Origin: Deltaproteobacteria bacterium Ga0077550
GTDB taxonomy: Bacteria; Myxococcota_A; Polyangia; Nannocystales; Nannocystaceae
NCBI GenBank assembly: GCA_001464385.1
Contig: LNFB01000234.1
Location: forward strand, 41,760-105,759
Length of the DNA stretch: 64,000 bases
Direction: 5' to 3'
A program made the translations under genes and the position numbers. This document shows positions 37,866-47,114 of this stretch, piece after piece; positions within the stretch are counted from its first letter, which is position 1; every line of letters starts with the position of its first letter. The notes beneath the pieces are model-generated. The model had not been told where the DNA came from. It saw nothing but the letters and a program-made list of their open reading frames with translations, and did not search any database.

Positions 37866-39596
37866 ATGACGCGCCGCGCCGCACTCGTCGCCCTGCTCGC
37901 CGTCGCGTGCGCCGGTCGGCCGCCCGGCGCGGGGCCCCGCGACGCGGTCGCACTGCCGCGGACGTTCACGTCGGTGGCCGCGGACGTGCTCGACCACCAG
38001 CTGCGCGAGCATCCGCAGCGCGGCGTCGAGCTGGGGCTGCACGCATACGACGGGAAGCTGCCGGACGTCTCGGCCGCGGGCCTCGAGCGGGCGCGTCGGC
38101 AGGTCGCGGCCGATCTCGCCGCGCTCGGGGCGGTCGATCGCGCCGGGCTCGATCGTCGGGCGCGGGTCGAGCACGCCGCGCTCATCGGCGCGGTGCTCGC
38201 CGATCGATTCGAGCTCGAGGTCCGCCGCGCGCCGTGGCGCGACCCGATGGCCTACCTCGGCCCGCTCGATCTCACCGCGTACATCAGCCGCGACTACGCG
38301 CCGCTCGAGGAGCGCGCCGCTGCGGTCGCTGCGATCGCCGAGGGCAGCGCGGCCTACCTCGAGCACGCGCGCGCCCGGCTCGAGCGTGCGCTGCCGCGGA
38401 CGTTCCTCGACACCGCGCTCCTGCAGACCCGCGGCAGCGCCCAGTTCGTGCGGGTCGACGTGCCCGCCGCGCTCGCCGGCGTCGGTGATCCGGCCCTGCG
38501 TCGCCGCCTGCAGGCCGGGCTCGCGTCGATGGCCGCCGCGCTCGACGGCTACGCGCAGCACCTCGACGATCTGCGCGCCCACGCGACGCAGGACTTCGCC
38601 CTCGGGCCCGACGCGTTCGCGCAGATGCTCCGCGAGACCCAGGGCATCGACGTGCCGTTGCCGCGGCTGATGGCGCTGGTGCAGGCCGACCTCGACCGCA
38701 ACGTCGGGGCGCTGACCGCCGCCGCCGCGCAGATCGAGCCCGCCGCGTCGGTCGCCGACGTCATCGCCGGCCTCGGCCACGTCCCCGCCGCGGAGGTGCT
38801 CGCGGTCGCCACGGCGCAGAGCCGACGCACGCGCGACTTCGTCGTCGCCCGGGACCTGGTCTCGATCCCCAACGACGATGTCGTGCGCGTCGTCGACACG
38901 CCGCCGTTCCTGCGCTGGAACGCCGCGTTCCTGAACCCGTCCGGGCCCTTCGAGGACGCGGGCCTACCGAGCTTCTACTACATCAGTCCGCCCGATCCGA
39001 CGTGGCCCGCCGCCCAGCAGCGCGAGTTCGTGCCGTCGGCGCCCGAGCTGCTCTTCATCACGGTCCACGAGGTCTGGCCCGGGCACTTCGTGCACGGTCA
39101 GCACCTGCGCACCAACCCCTCGCGCGCGCTGAAGGCCACGTGGAACTACACGACCGCCGAGGGCTGGGCCCACTACGTCGAGCAGATGATGTTCGACGCG
39201 GGGCTCGACGACGATCCCCGCGTGCACGTCGGGCAGCTGCTCAACGCGCTGCTCCGCGATGTCCGGGCCCTGTCCGCGATCGGCCTGCACACGCAGGGCT
39301 GGGACGTCGAGCGCGCACGCCACCTCTTCCGCACGGCGGCGTTCCAGGACGAGGCCAACGCCGCGCAGCAGGCGGTGCGCGGCACGTTCGATCCGATGTA
39401 CCTGGCCTACACGGTCGGCAAGCTGGTGATCCTGCAGCTGCGCGCCGACGTCGAGGCCCGGCAGCGGGCGCGCGGCGAGCCGTTCTCGCTGCGCGCGTTC
39501 CACGACGAGCTCCTGTCGTACGGTGCGGCGCCGCTCGGCGCGATCCGTCAGGCGATGCTCGACGAGCCCGACGACGCCCGCACGCCGCTGCTGTAG
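37866..39596 (+). CDS. DUF885 family protein, putative metal-dependent hydrolase
   Basis: 576 residues; the N-terminus (MTRRAALVALLAVACAG) is a lipoprotein signal with Cys at residue 15. The rest is all-helical and belongs to DUF885, a group structurally related to M3/M32-like zinc peptidases. The putative metal site is ITVHEVWPGHFVHGQH (HExxPGH) near residue 396, with a downstream Glu in TTAEGWAHYVEQMM that would complete the ligand set. The substrate is unknown; peptidase or carboxypeptidase activity is inferred from the fold. It begins with a probable leaderless transcript. Confidence 0.85.
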   Translation: MTRRAALVALLAVACAGRPPGAGPRDAVALPRTFTSVAADVLDHQLREHPQRGVELGLHAYDGKLPDVSAAGLERARRQVAADLAALGAVDRAGLDRRARVEHAALIGAVLADRFELEVRRAPWRDPMAYLGPLDLTAYISRDYAPLEERAAAVAAIAEGSAAYLEHARARLERALPRTFLDTALLQTRGSAQFVRVDVPAALAGVGDPALRRRLQAGLASMAAALDGYAQHLDDLRAHATQDFALGPDAFAQMLRETQGIDVPLPRLMALVQADLDRNVGALTAAAAQIEPAASVADVIAGLGHVPAAEVLAVATAQSRRTRDFVVARDLVSIPNDDVVRVVDTPPFLRWNAAFLNPSGPFEDAGLPSFYYISPPDPTWPAAQQREFVPSAPELLFITVHEVWPGHFVHGQHLRTNPSRALKATWNYTTAEGWAHYVEQMMFDAGLDDDPRVHVGQLLNALLRDVRALSAIGLHTQGWDVERARHLFRTAAFQDEANAAQQAVRGTFDPMYLAYTVGKLVILQLRADVEARQRARGEPFSLRAFHDELLSYGAAPLGAIRQAMLDEPDDARTPLL

Positions 39597-39608
39597 AGCG
39601 CGGAGGTG

Positions 39609-39653
39609 CAGCCAGACTTTACATTTGGTCGGACCAAATGTAAAGTCTGGCTG
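39609..39653. promoter_or_regulatory. 45-bp perfect palindrome at DUF4143 gene start
   Basis: Two 22-base arms (39609-39630 and 39632-39653) are exact reverse complements around a single central G at 39631. The core reads GGTCGGACC and the arms contain an AT-rich block (TTTACATTTGG), unlike the local base composition. The last base is the first base of the GTG start codon of the DUF4143 ATPase. It is most likely an operator or transcription/translation control element for that gene; a cruciform or recombination site is an alternative. Confidence 0.85.
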
Positions 39654-40792
39654 TGGATGCGGTCCCCCGGCCGTGGTGGGTGGAGCGGGTGCAACGCTGC
39701 TGGCGGAGCGTGCCCGTGGCGTGGCTCTCCGGGGTCCGACGGGTGGGGAAGACCACGCTGGGGCGCGAGATCGCGGGCGCCGAGGTCTACAACTGCGACC
39801 TCCCCTCGGTCGCTGCGCGGCTCGCCGATCCCGAGCACTTCTTCGCGACCGTCGGCGCTCGGGTGCTCGTGCTCGACGAGGTGCATCAACTCGAGGATCC
39901 GAGCCGCGTCCTCAAGATCGCCGCGGACGAATTCCCCACCCTTCGCGTGCTCGCGACAGGTTCGTCGACGCTGGCCGCGACGGTGAAATTCCGTGACTCC
40001 CTCGCGGGTCGCAAGCGCGCGGTCCACCTCGTTCCGGTGCTCGCCACCGAGCTGGACGCCTTCGGCGTTCGTGACCTGCGGATCCGCCTGCTCCACGGCG
40101 GATTGCCAGGGGCGCTGCTCGCCGAAACGCGCGACCCCGAGTTCTACGCCGAATGGCTCGACTCGTTCTTTGCCCGCGACATCCAGGAGCTGTTTCGGGT
40201 CGAGAAGCGGGCGGCATTCCTGCGGCTGATCGAGCTGTTGCTGCGTCAGAGTGGTGGCCTGGCCGAGGTGACCGCCCTCGGTCGTGGGGCCGGGTTGAGC
40301 CGGCCCACCGTGATGAACTACCTCGAGATTCTCCAGCTGACCCACGCCGTGACACTGCTGCGTCCATTTCACGGCGGGGGGAGGCAGGAGCTCCTGCACC
40401 AGCCGAAGATCTACGCGTTCGACACTGGGTTCGTCGCGCATGCCCGCGGTTGGGACGAGTTGCGCGACGAGGACTGCGGAGTGCTCTGGGAGCATGTCGT
40501 GCTCGAGCACCTCCAGGCGACACTGGACGCGACCAAGCTGCACTACTGGCGGGACAAGTCGCAGCGAGAGGTTGATTTCGTGATTCCGCGCCGCAGCGGG
40601 TGCGACGCGATCGAGTGCAAGTGGCGTCAAGGGGGGTTCGATCCCGGGGGCTTCATGGCGATGCGTGCGCTGCATCCGCGCGGGCGAAACATCGTGGTCG
40701 TTCCCCACGGACGCGTGCACGATCGGCGGTTCGGCGAGCTCGAGGTCACGATCACACCGATCGCCGGACTCACGGCGCTGCTGCAGGCATGA
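39653..40792 (+). CDS. AAA_14/DUF4143 ATPase with nuclease-like C-terminus
   Basis: 379 residues from GTG 39653. The N-terminal AAA+ domain has Walker A GVRRVGKTTL, Walker B VLVLDEVHQ and the sensor LATGSSTLAATV. A winged-helix-like segment follows (LTALGRGAGLSRPTVMNYLE by position 205-225). The C-terminal DUF4143 domain has HYWRDKSQREVDFVIPRR followed by CDAIECKW, a pattern like the PD-(D/E)xK nuclease core, although activity is not established. The function of this very common family is unknown; many members are solitary and carried by mobile or variable regions. A second copy lies at 53398. Codon use is less GC-rich at third positions than in its neighbours. Confidence 0.88.
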   Translation: MDAVPRPWWVERVQRCWRSVPVAWLSGVRRVGKTTLGREIAGAEVYNCDLPSVAARLADPEHFFATVGARVLVLDEVHQLEDPSRVLKIAADEFPTLRVLATGSSTLAATVKFRDSLAGRKRAVHLVPVLATELDAFGVRDLRIRLLHGGLPGALLAETRDPEFYAEWLDSFFARDIQELFRVEKRAAFLRLIELLLRQSGGLAEVTALGRGAGLSRPTVMNYLEILQLTHAVTLLRPFHGGGRQELLHQPKIYAFDTGFVAHARGWDELRDEDCGVLWEHVVLEHLQATLDATKLHYWRDKSQREVDFVIPRRSGCDAIECKWRQGGFDPGGFMAMRALHPRGRNIVVVPHGRVHDRRFGELEVTITPIAGLTALLQA

Positions 40793-40816
40793 TCCTCAAG
40801 GGTCCCGGCGTCCGGC

Positions 40817-41659
40817 TCACCGACCTGCGGCCGCGTGGCTCGCCCGGCCGATCGCGTCCGAGGTCCCCGCGAACGCCCGCATCGCCGCGCGCACGAAGCC
40901 CGCGAACAACCGCCGCGCCGCCGAGCCCGCGCCGTCGGTGCGGTGCACGAGGTTCTCGGGGTGCCACTGCACGCCGAGCACCCAGCGCTCGGGCTCCTCG
41001 GCCTCGATCGCCTCGCACAGCGGTCCGTCGGGCAGGTGCGTGTCGTGATCGTGGGCGACCTCGACGAGGCCATCGCCCGGCTCCTCGACCGCCTGGTGGT
41101 GGCGACTGTTCACGGTCACGGTGTCGTGCCCCAGCACCTGCAGCAGTCGCGAGCGCGGTCGCACGCGGACGCGGTGACGGATCGATCCGTCGGCGGCGGT
41201 GCCGTGCTGGTGCGCGGTCGGATCGCAGCCGGACAGGCTCGGGATGTCGGGGTGCAGCGTGCCGCCGCGCGAGACCGCGAGGAGCTGCGCGCCGCGGCAC
41301 AGCCCGAGCACCGGCACACGGCGCGACCAGGCCTCGCGGGCGAGGTGCAGCTCGATCGCGTCGCGCTCGGGATCGACGGGGCCGGGCCACGGCAACGCGC
41401 CGCGACGATCCCAGCGCCGGGCCTCGATGTCGACGCCGCCGGCGAGCAGCAGCGCGCACGCGGGACCCCGGGGGAGGTCCGTGCCGGGTCGCACGATCTC
41501 GATCGTGCCCGACCACCCCGCCTGGCGCAGCGCCGCGACGGGGGCGGACGCCGCGTCGGGGTCGCGCGAGCAGCTCAGCACGATCGACGGCACGCTCGGC
41601 CACGCTGCACCAACTCGGTGCGCGTCACAAGAAAACGTCGGCAGGCCGGGGGTCGCCAT
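40817..41659 (-). CDS. Class I glutamine amidotransferase-like hydrolase (peptidase C26)
   Basis: 280 residues from ATG 41659; a GTG at 41593 (258 residues, VPSIVLSCSRD) is an equally plausible start. It is related to gamma-glutamyl-gamma-aminobutyrate hydrolase (PuuD): the nucleophile Cys in VLGLCRGAQLL, the substrate-site region VNSRHHQAVEEPG, and the His/Glu in GVQWHPENLV. Such enzymes cleave gamma-glutamyl amides in the cytoplasm, for example in polyamine breakdown. No partner synthetase or transporter is nearby. It is convergent with the DUF4143 gene (24 bp apart). Confidence 0.87.
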   Translation of the reverse strand: MATPGLPTFSCDAHRVGAAWPSVPSIVLSCSRDPDAASAPVAALRQAGWSGTIEIVRPGTDLPRGPACALLLAGGVDIEARRWDRRGALPWPGPVDPERDAIELHLAREAWSRRVPVLGLCRGAQLLAVSRGGTLHPDIPSLSGCDPTAHQHGTAADGSIRHRVRVRPRSRLLQVLGHDTVTVNSRHHQAVEEPGDGLVEVAHDHDTHLPDGPLCEAIEAEEPERWVLGVQWHPENLVHRTDGAGSAARRLFAGFVRAAMRAFAGTSDAIGRASHAAAGR

Positions 41660-41745
41660 CGACAGTGGCTGCGCAGGCAGCTGCGCAGGACTTCGACCAA
41701 CTCGCGCCGCGCCTTGAGCGGACCCGGATCGGCCCGGCGTTGCGG

Positions 41746-43053
41746 TCAGACCGCGAGCTCGGGCAGCACCTCGGTCGCGCCGTAGGTGGCGTCGCCGAAG
41801 CTGGTCGCCTGCACGCCGATGGCCTTCAGCAGCGTGTACGGCACGACGCTCGTGCGCTTGCCGGCGGCGGCGATGTGCTCGCCGCTCTTCAGCGCTCCGC
41901 CCGCGCGGCCCGCGACGACCACCGGGTAGTCGGTCACGGTGTGGGTCTGGCCGTCGGCCAGATCGCTCGTGCAGTAGATCGCGCAGCGATCGAGCAGCGT
42001 CGCCTCGCCCTCGGTCACGGCGGCCAGGCGCTGCAGCAGGTACGCGAACTGCTCCATCGAGAACGCGACGCTGTCGATGTACATCTGCCGCTTGCTCGGA
42101 TCGTGGGTCAGCGTGTGCGAGCCCTCGTTGACGCCGGCCTCCCAGAACAGCACGTCGGCGATCGCCTGGCTGAAGCGCACCGAGAACACCCGCACCAGAT
42201 CGCACGCGATCGCCTGGACCAGCACGTCCACGATCAGCCGGCTGCGGGCCGACAGCGGCTCGTTGGCGCCGTCGTCCAGCGGGTCGACCGGGGCCATGGG
42301 CACCGAGCACGTCGGCGGCTCGGTGAGCAGGCGGGTCTCGAGCTCACCGAGGCCCCCGAGGTGCGCGTCGAGCTTGGCCCGATCGGCGGCGCCCAGGCGC
42401 GCGCGCAGGCTGTCGGCGTCGGCCTTCACCGCGTCGAGGATCCCGATGCGCGTGTCGAGCTCGCGCGTGTCGGGCGAGAAGCCGAGGAACAGCCGGTCGA
42501 ACAGCGCCTTGGGCGAGAACTCGGCCGGCAGGAGCTGGCCGTCCTTCATCGCGATCGAGAACTCGTCGTTGCCGCCGCCCATGATGTAGGCCCGCGAGAC
42601 GCCGAGCTCGAGCGAGCGGAACGTGCTCGTGGCGCCGAGCAGGTCGGCGGCGATCTGATCGCAGCTCGGCATCGTGGTGGCCGCGTCGGCCTGGCCACCG
42701 GTCGGGGCCGTGGTCGCCCCCGAGAACGCGACCGCGCGCGACGTGATGTGATCGCCGAAGCCGACCCCGAGATCCGTGCCGCTGATGATCGACACGTACG
42801 GCTTGATGATCGGATCGGCCAGCGCCTGCAGGCAGGACGTCGGCATCCAGTCGGGCCCGGTCTGCGCCGGGGCCCACGCCTCGCCGGGTACGCCGTTGCC
42901 GAAGTACCAGGTGCCGAAGCGCAGCGGCAGCGCCTCGCCCGACGCGTAGGCGTTGCCGTTGCCGTTGAGCATCGCCTCGAGCGCGGGCAGGCCCACCGCG
43001 CAGCCGACCCCACCGAGCACGCCGCGAAGGAACCGTCGTCGTCCGATCGTCAT
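41746..43053 (-). CDS. DUF1552 family protein, Tat-exported
   Basis: 435 residues from ATG 43053. The N-terminus MTIGRRRFLRGVLGGVGCAV is a twin-arginine signal, so the folded protein is exported. The mature part matches DUF1552 (LRFGTWYFGNGVPGEAWAP, YVSIISGTDLGVGFGDH, DRFLLG-like segment LFDRLFLGFSP, HTLTHD). DUF1552 proteins are nearly always encoded beside a DUF1588/1592 protein with a heme motif, as here: the upstream gene ends 11 bp before it on the same strand. The biochemical role is unknown; oxidative breakdown of extracellular polymers or hydrocarbons has been suggested for such pairs in other bacteria, but nothing here proves it. Confidence 0.9.
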   Translation of the reverse strand: MTIGRRRFLRGVLGGVGCAVGLPALEAMLNGNGNAYASGEALPLRFGTWYFGNGVPGEAWAPAQTGPDWMPTSCLQALADPIIKPYVSIISGTDLGVGFGDHITSRAVAFSGATTAPTGGQADAATTMPSCDQIAADLLGATSTFRSLELGVSRAYIMGGGNDEFSIAMKDGQLLPAEFSPKALFDRLFLGFSPDTRELDTRIGILDAVKADADSLRARLGAADRAKLDAHLGGLGELETRLLTEPPTCSVPMAPVDPLDDGANEPLSARSRLIVDVLVQAIACDLVRVFSVRFSQAIADVLFWEAGVNEGSHTLTHDPSKRQMYIDSVAFSMEQFAYLLQRLAAVTEGEATLLDRCAIYCTSDLADGQTHTVTDYPVVVAGRAGGALKSGEHIAAAGKRTSVVPYTLLKAIGVQATSFGDATYGATEVLPELAV

Positions 43054-43064
43054 GGGACCGCCTT

Positions 43065-44771
43065 TCACTCGACCTCGGCGAAGGTTCGGAAGGCCGCGCT
43101 GCTCACCAGCGCCGGCACGAACTCGGACAGGTTGCCGTCGACGTCGGCGAACACGGTGGCCAGCGCGTCGATGGCCGGGCCGTCGATCTCCTCGACCTCG
43201 ACGTGGCCGGTCGCGTACCGGTACAGCTGCCGCACCATGCACGCCTCGACCACGGGGTCGGTGCGGAGCTTCGCGACGAGCTCGGCCATGCCGTGGAATT
43301 CCTCGTCCTCGTACTTGCCGCTGTCGTCGATGGTCAGCCCGTGGTCGTCGGCCCGCCACGCGCCGAGCGGATCGAAGTGCTCGAGGGCGAGCCCGAGGGG
43401 ATCGACCAGGTGGTGGCACGTCGCGCACGCCGGGTTGACGTCGTGCTCCTCCAGCAGCTCGCGCATTGTCTGCGGCGTGCCTTCACCCGCGGGATCGTCG
43501 GGGATCTCGACGTCGACGTCGGGCGGCGGCGGCGGCAGATCGACGCAGCGGAACCGCTGCTGCACGTAGATGCCGCGCAACGTCGGGGCCGTGCGGGCGC
43601 GTCGACTGGTCAGCGAAAGGACGCCAGCGGTGCCCAGCAGCCCCGCGCGCGGATCGTCGTCGTCGCGCTGCACCGCGACCATCGAACCGTCGCCGGTGGC
43701 CGGCATGCCGTAGATCGCCGCGAGCCGGTCGTCGACGAAGGCGGTGCGCGTGTCGAGCAGCGCCAGCATGGACTCGCCCTGGTCGAACACGACGTGCTCG
43801 ACCATGCGCTCGAGCTCGAGCGACATCGACGCGAACAGCTCGGGCGTCGCGGTCGGGTAGACGGCCGGGTCCTTGGCTTGGGCGCCCACGGCCTCGACGC
43901 CGAGCCACTCGCCGAAGAAACGCCCGAGCCCCCCGCGCGCCGAGGGGTGGTCGAGCATCGCCGCGGCGACCTCGGCCACACCATCACCGGAGGCGAGCTC
44001 GCCGGCTTCGGCACGATCGAGGAGGTCGTCGTCGGGGCCGTGGCCCCAGAGGAAGAACGCGAGGCGCGAGGCCATCTCGACGCTGGTGTAGCGGCGACGC
44101 TCGGGGTCGTCGGGGTCGCTCTCGCCGACGTCGGTGATGTAGAGGAAGTGCGGCGACGCGAGCAGGCCGATCATCGCGCCGTGGATGCCGCGCCACGGAT
44201 CCTCGAAGCGCGTGGCGATCGCGGTGCCGAGCGCGACGTAGCGGCCGCGCTCGTCGTCGGTGAGGGTGCGGCGGAACGCCCGGCGGCCGAAGCTGGTGAC
44301 GAACTGCTCGAGGCACGTCGGCGCCGTCGCGTCGCAGCCGACGACCGCGTCGCGTCGCGCCGGGTCTTCCATCACCTGGTCGGCGAGGTCGCGCGCGGCC
44401 CCCTCGAACTGCTCGACGTCGAAGCCGCCCACCGACAGACCCGCGGTGCCGACCGTGGAGTAGTGATGATCGACCGCGTCGGCGGGGAGCGCCGTCGGCA
44501 CGACGATGCCGTCGCCGAGGAGCTGCGTCGCGGTGCGGCCGTACTGCGATCGCGTCAGTCGGCGCAGCTGCACGCGCTCGGCCGGCGCGGCCTCGGCGGT
44601 CCCGTCGTCGCCGCCACCGCCGTCGTCGTCCGCGCCCCCGTCCCCGTCGCCGCCGGTGATGCCCGCGGGCGCGCCCACGGGCACGTTCTCCATGTCGATC
44701 GTGCAGGCGGTGGTCAGCGCGGCCCCGAGGAGCCACGCGCGTCGTCCATGTCGCTGCATCGTGCGTTGCAT
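43065..44771 (-). CDS. DUF1592/DUF1588-type c-heme lipoprotein
   Basis: 568 residues from ATG 44771 (other in-frame starts: GTG 44795 and ATG 44759). A signal peptide with lipobox (LTTACTID) is followed by an Asp/Gly-rich linker. The main part carries the multi-domain layout found in planctomycete and myxobacterial DUF1587/1592/1588/1585 proteins: RLTRSQYGRTATQLLG, RAFRRTLTDDERGRYVALG, MASRLAFFLWGHGPDDDLLD, GRFFGEWLGVE and GIYVQQRFRC. The heme motif CATCHHLVDPLGLALEHFDP (CxxCH) lies near residue 460. It is probably an electron carrier or oxidase partner of the co-encoded DUF1552 protein. Confidence 0.9.
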   Translation of the reverse strand: MQRTMQRHGRRAWLLGAALTTACTIDMENVPVGAPAGITGGDGDGGADDDGGGGDDGTAEAAPAERVQLRRLTRSQYGRTATQLLGDGIVVPTALPADAVDHHYSTVGTAGLSVGGFDVEQFEGAARDLADQVMEDPARRDAVVGCDATAPTCLEQFVTSFGRRAFRRTLTDDERGRYVALGTAIATRFEDPWRGIHGAMIGLLASPHFLYITDVGESDPDDPERRRYTSVEMASRLAFFLWGHGPDDDLLDRAEAGELASGDGVAEVAAAMLDHPSARGGLGRFFGEWLGVEAVGAQAKDPAVYPTATPELFASMSLELERMVEHVVFDQGESMLALLDTRTAFVDDRLAAIYGMPATGDGSMVAVQRDDDDPRAGLLGTAGVLSLTSRRARTAPTLRGIYVQQRFRCVDLPPPPPDVDVEIPDDPAGEGTPQTMRELLEEHDVNPACATCHHLVDPLGLALEHFDPLGAWRADDHGLTIDDSGKYEDEEFHGMAELVAKLRTDPVVEACMVRQLYRYATGHVEVEEIDGPAIDALATVFADVDGNLSEFVPALVSSAAFRTFAEVE

Positions 44772-44890
44772 CCGCGTGCGTCCCCCCACTTGCACCGTTG
44801 CCTCGGTGGGCCTGGAGGTTCCCCGCGCGGTGCAGGCATCGTCGGGACCGGGCTCGACACCCTGGGTCGTGCTCCGGCACGCTGCCGTTC

Positions 44891-45877
44891 GTGCGCACGC
44901 GTACCTCGCTCGGTCTGGCCGTGTGGCTTTCGGTAGCCTGTCGCGCGGCGCCGCCGACCGAGCCCCCGGCGGCGCGCACCGAGGCGGTCGCTGCCCCGGT
45001 CGCGATCCCGCCGCGGGTCGGCGCGACGATCCGGGCCGACGACGGCCACCCGCTGTCGCTGTGGTCCCGCGTGCCGAGCCGCCCGCGGGGCGCGATCCTC
45101 CTCGTCCACGGCCGCACGTGGAGCGCCCGGCCGGACTTCGACCTCGAGGTCGCGGGTCGCGATCGATCGCTGATGATCGCGCTGGCCCGCGCGGGGTGGG
45201 CCACCTACGCCCTCGATCTGCGGGGCTACGGGGAGACGCCGCGCGATGCCTCCGGGTGGAACACGCCCGATCGCGCGGCGAAGGATCTCGCGGCCGCGGT
45301 GGCGCACGTCCGCGCCGCGCACCCGGAGCTCGCGCCGCCGGCGGTGCTCGGGTGGTCGCTCGGATCCCTGGTGGCGCAGCTGACCGCGCAGCGGGATCCC
45401 GCGTCGATCTCGGCGCTCGTCCTCTATGGCTATCCCCGCGATCCCGACGCGCCCGGGCGCACGACTGCGATGCCCGGGGCGACGCCCGAGGCGACGCCGA
45501 AGCGCGAGGCGAACACCGCGGCCGCGGCGGCCTCGGACTTCATCACGCCGGGGTCCATCGATCGCGCGAGCATCGACGCGTTCGTGGCCGCGGCGCTGGC
45601 CGCCGATCCGATCCGCGCCGACTGGCGCGCGATGGAGACGTTCGCGGAGCTCGACCCTGCCGCCGTGCACACGCCGACCCTGGTGATCCACGGCGCGGGC
45701 GATCCCTACGCCCCGATCGCGAACCAGGCCAAGCTGTTCACGCGCCTCGGCGACGACGACCGCGCGTGGGTGGTGCTCGCCGGGGGCGATCACGCGGCGC
45801 ACCTCGAGGACTGCGGCGACGCGTTCGTGCACGCGGTGCTGGGCTTCGTCGAGCGACCGGGCTCACGGCGGCAGTAG
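44891..45877 (+). CDS. Alpha/beta hydrolase, predicted lipoprotein
   Basis: 328 residues from GTG 44891, which places a signal peptide (VRTRTSLGLAVWLSVACRA) with Cys at residue 17. The alpha/beta hydrolase fold has the oxyanion region LLVHGRTWSARPDF, the nucleophile elbow LGWSLGSLVAQ (Ser), the acid in VIHGAGDPYAP (Asp) and the His in GGDHAAHLED. The overall look is like monoacylglycerol lipase or proline iminopeptidase-type hydrolases; the substrate is unknown. It begins in a 119-bp divergent region with the DUF1588 gene. Its last 15 bases overlap the 3' end of the methyltransferase gene on the other strand. Confidence 0.88.
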   Translation: MRTRTSLGLAVWLSVACRAAPPTEPPAARTEAVAAPVAIPPRVGATIRADDGHPLSLWSRVPSRPRGAILLVHGRTWSARPDFDLEVAGRDRSLMIALARAGWATYALDLRGYGETPRDASGWNTPDRAAKDLAAAVAHVRAAHPELAPPAVLGWSLGSLVAQLTAQRDPASISALVLYGYPRDPDAPGRTTAMPGATPEATPKREANTAAAAASDFITPGSIDRASIDAFVAAALAADPIRADWRAMETFAELDPAAVHTPTLVIHGAGDPYAPIANQAKLFTRLGDDDRAWVVLAGGDHAAHLEDCGDAFVHAVLGFVERPGSRRQ

Positions 45878-47104
45878 CAGGCCCTCGGCCCGCAGGCGCT
45901 CGAGCGCGCCGTGGATCAGCCGCGGCAGCGCGGGCTCGATCGCGGCGAGCGGCGCGTCGGCGCGGAGCCGTCCGCTGCGGAGATCGTCCGTCAACGCGGC
46001 GACGAGATCGCCTTCGGTGCGGGTCCCGTCGAGCCGAGCGACGACGCAGGCGACGAACGGATCGACCGGCGCGCACGCATGCTCGGGGGTCGTCACGAAC
46101 CCGCGGTGCTCGGCCTCGAAGCGGGCGAGCACGGAGACGCAGGGCCGCGCCGGGATCGACGCGACTGCGGGCACCCGCGATCGTCCGTGCGGCCGCCGGT
46201 CCGCCACGCGCGGCGCGTCGGCATGGGCGAGCACGCTGGCGCGGAACCGCCGGTGGGCCAGCACGTCGAACAGCTGCGCGCGCGCGATGGGGTCGGAGGT
46301 GCGGGCGGCCACGCGGTCCTCGAGCACCTGCCGCTCGGCGTCGTCGAGGCCGACCCGCGCGACGTCGTCGACATAGGCGAGCCCGGCCTGCTCGGCGAGC
46401 GCGACGAACTCCCGCAGCCAATACGCGCGGCCGTCGGGCACCAGGTACTCGTGCAGGAGATACGCGTCGGTGCGGTGCTCGAGCTCGGCGAGCTCTTGGT
46501 CGAGCAGCACGGCCTCGACGACCTCGGGGTCGGGGCTCGCCCCGCGCAGCCACGCCAGCGCCGCGCGGGCCTCGGCCACGCGCTCGGTCGCCGGCCCGTC
46601 GCCGACGAGCTCGCGGAGCGTGCGGCGGACCCCGTCGCCCACCGCCCAGCCCGGCATCGCGTTGTAGCTGACGTAGGCCACGCCGGCGGCGTCGAGCACC
46701 GTCGCGCACAGCGACAGCACCCGATCGCGCACCGCGTCGGGGACCCACGACAGCACGCCGTGGACGATCACGTAGTCGAAGCGCTCGCCGCCGAGATCGA
46801 GGTCCATCACGTCGGCGCAGCGGACCTCGAGGTTGGTGAGGCCGACCGCGGCGACGTCATGGCGCGCGCGCTCGATCTGTCGGGCCGATCGATCGATGCC
46901 GAGCACGCGGGCGCCGGGCAGCGCCGCGGCGATGGGCAGCAGGTTCACCGCGTGCGCGCACCCGAGCTCGAGGATCCGCGCGCGCTCGGGCGGCGCGATC
47001 GGGAGGCCCGCGGCCCGAGCCACGCGGTGCAGGCGGTCGGGGTGGGTCTCGGCGACGGGGCGGTCCTCGTACGGAACCTCGTCGTAGTCGTCGGGACGCG
47101 TCAC
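45863..47104 (-). CDS. SAM-dependent methyltransferase with regulatory domain
   Basis: 413 residues from GTG 47104, chosen because the protein then starts at the family-typical TRPDDYDEVPYEDRPVAETH and TACGCT lies ten bases upstream. The N-terminal half is a class I methyltransferase (motif I ILELGCAHAVNLLPIAAALP, the acidic GIDRS, VRCADVMDLDL). The middle and C-terminal part (VAYVSYNAMPGWAVGDGVRR, LLDQELAELEHRTDAYLLHE) matches the methyltransferase regulatory domain PF10119. A winged-helix-like end (VVARLDGTRTEGDLVAALTD) follows. The substrate is unknown; it is divergent from the fatty acyl-CoA reductase operon. Confidence 0.88.
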   Translation of the reverse strand: MTRPDDYDEVPYEDRPVAETHPDRLHRVARAAGLPIAPPERARILELGCAHAVNLLPIAAALPGARVLGIDRSARQIERARHDVAAVGLTNLEVRCADVMDLDLGGERFDYVIVHGVLSWVPDAVRDRVLSLCATVLDAAGVAYVSYNAMPGWAVGDGVRRTLRELVGDGPATERVAEARAALAWLRGASPDPEVVEAVLLDQELAELEHRTDAYLLHEYLVPDGRAYWLREFVALAEQAGLAYVDDVARVGLDDAERQVLEDRVAARTSDPIARAQLFDVLAHRRFRASVLAHADAPRVADRRPHGRSRVPAVASIPARPCVSVLARFEAEHRGFVTTPEHACAPVDPFVACVVARLDGTRTEGDLVAALTDDLRSGRLRADAPLAAIEPALPRLIHGALERLRAEGLLLPP

Positions 47105-47114
47105 GTCGTCCCGG

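Noticed and set aside
39597..40792. DUF4143 ATPase with palindrome as an insertion sequence
   Set aside because: No transposase, no terminal inverted repeats flanking the gene, and no target duplication seen; the dyad is on one side only.
41640..41745. Repeated GCTGCGCAGG between the amidotransferase-like and DUF1552 genes
   Set aside because: Two copies of ten bases in GC-rich DNA; no further structure.
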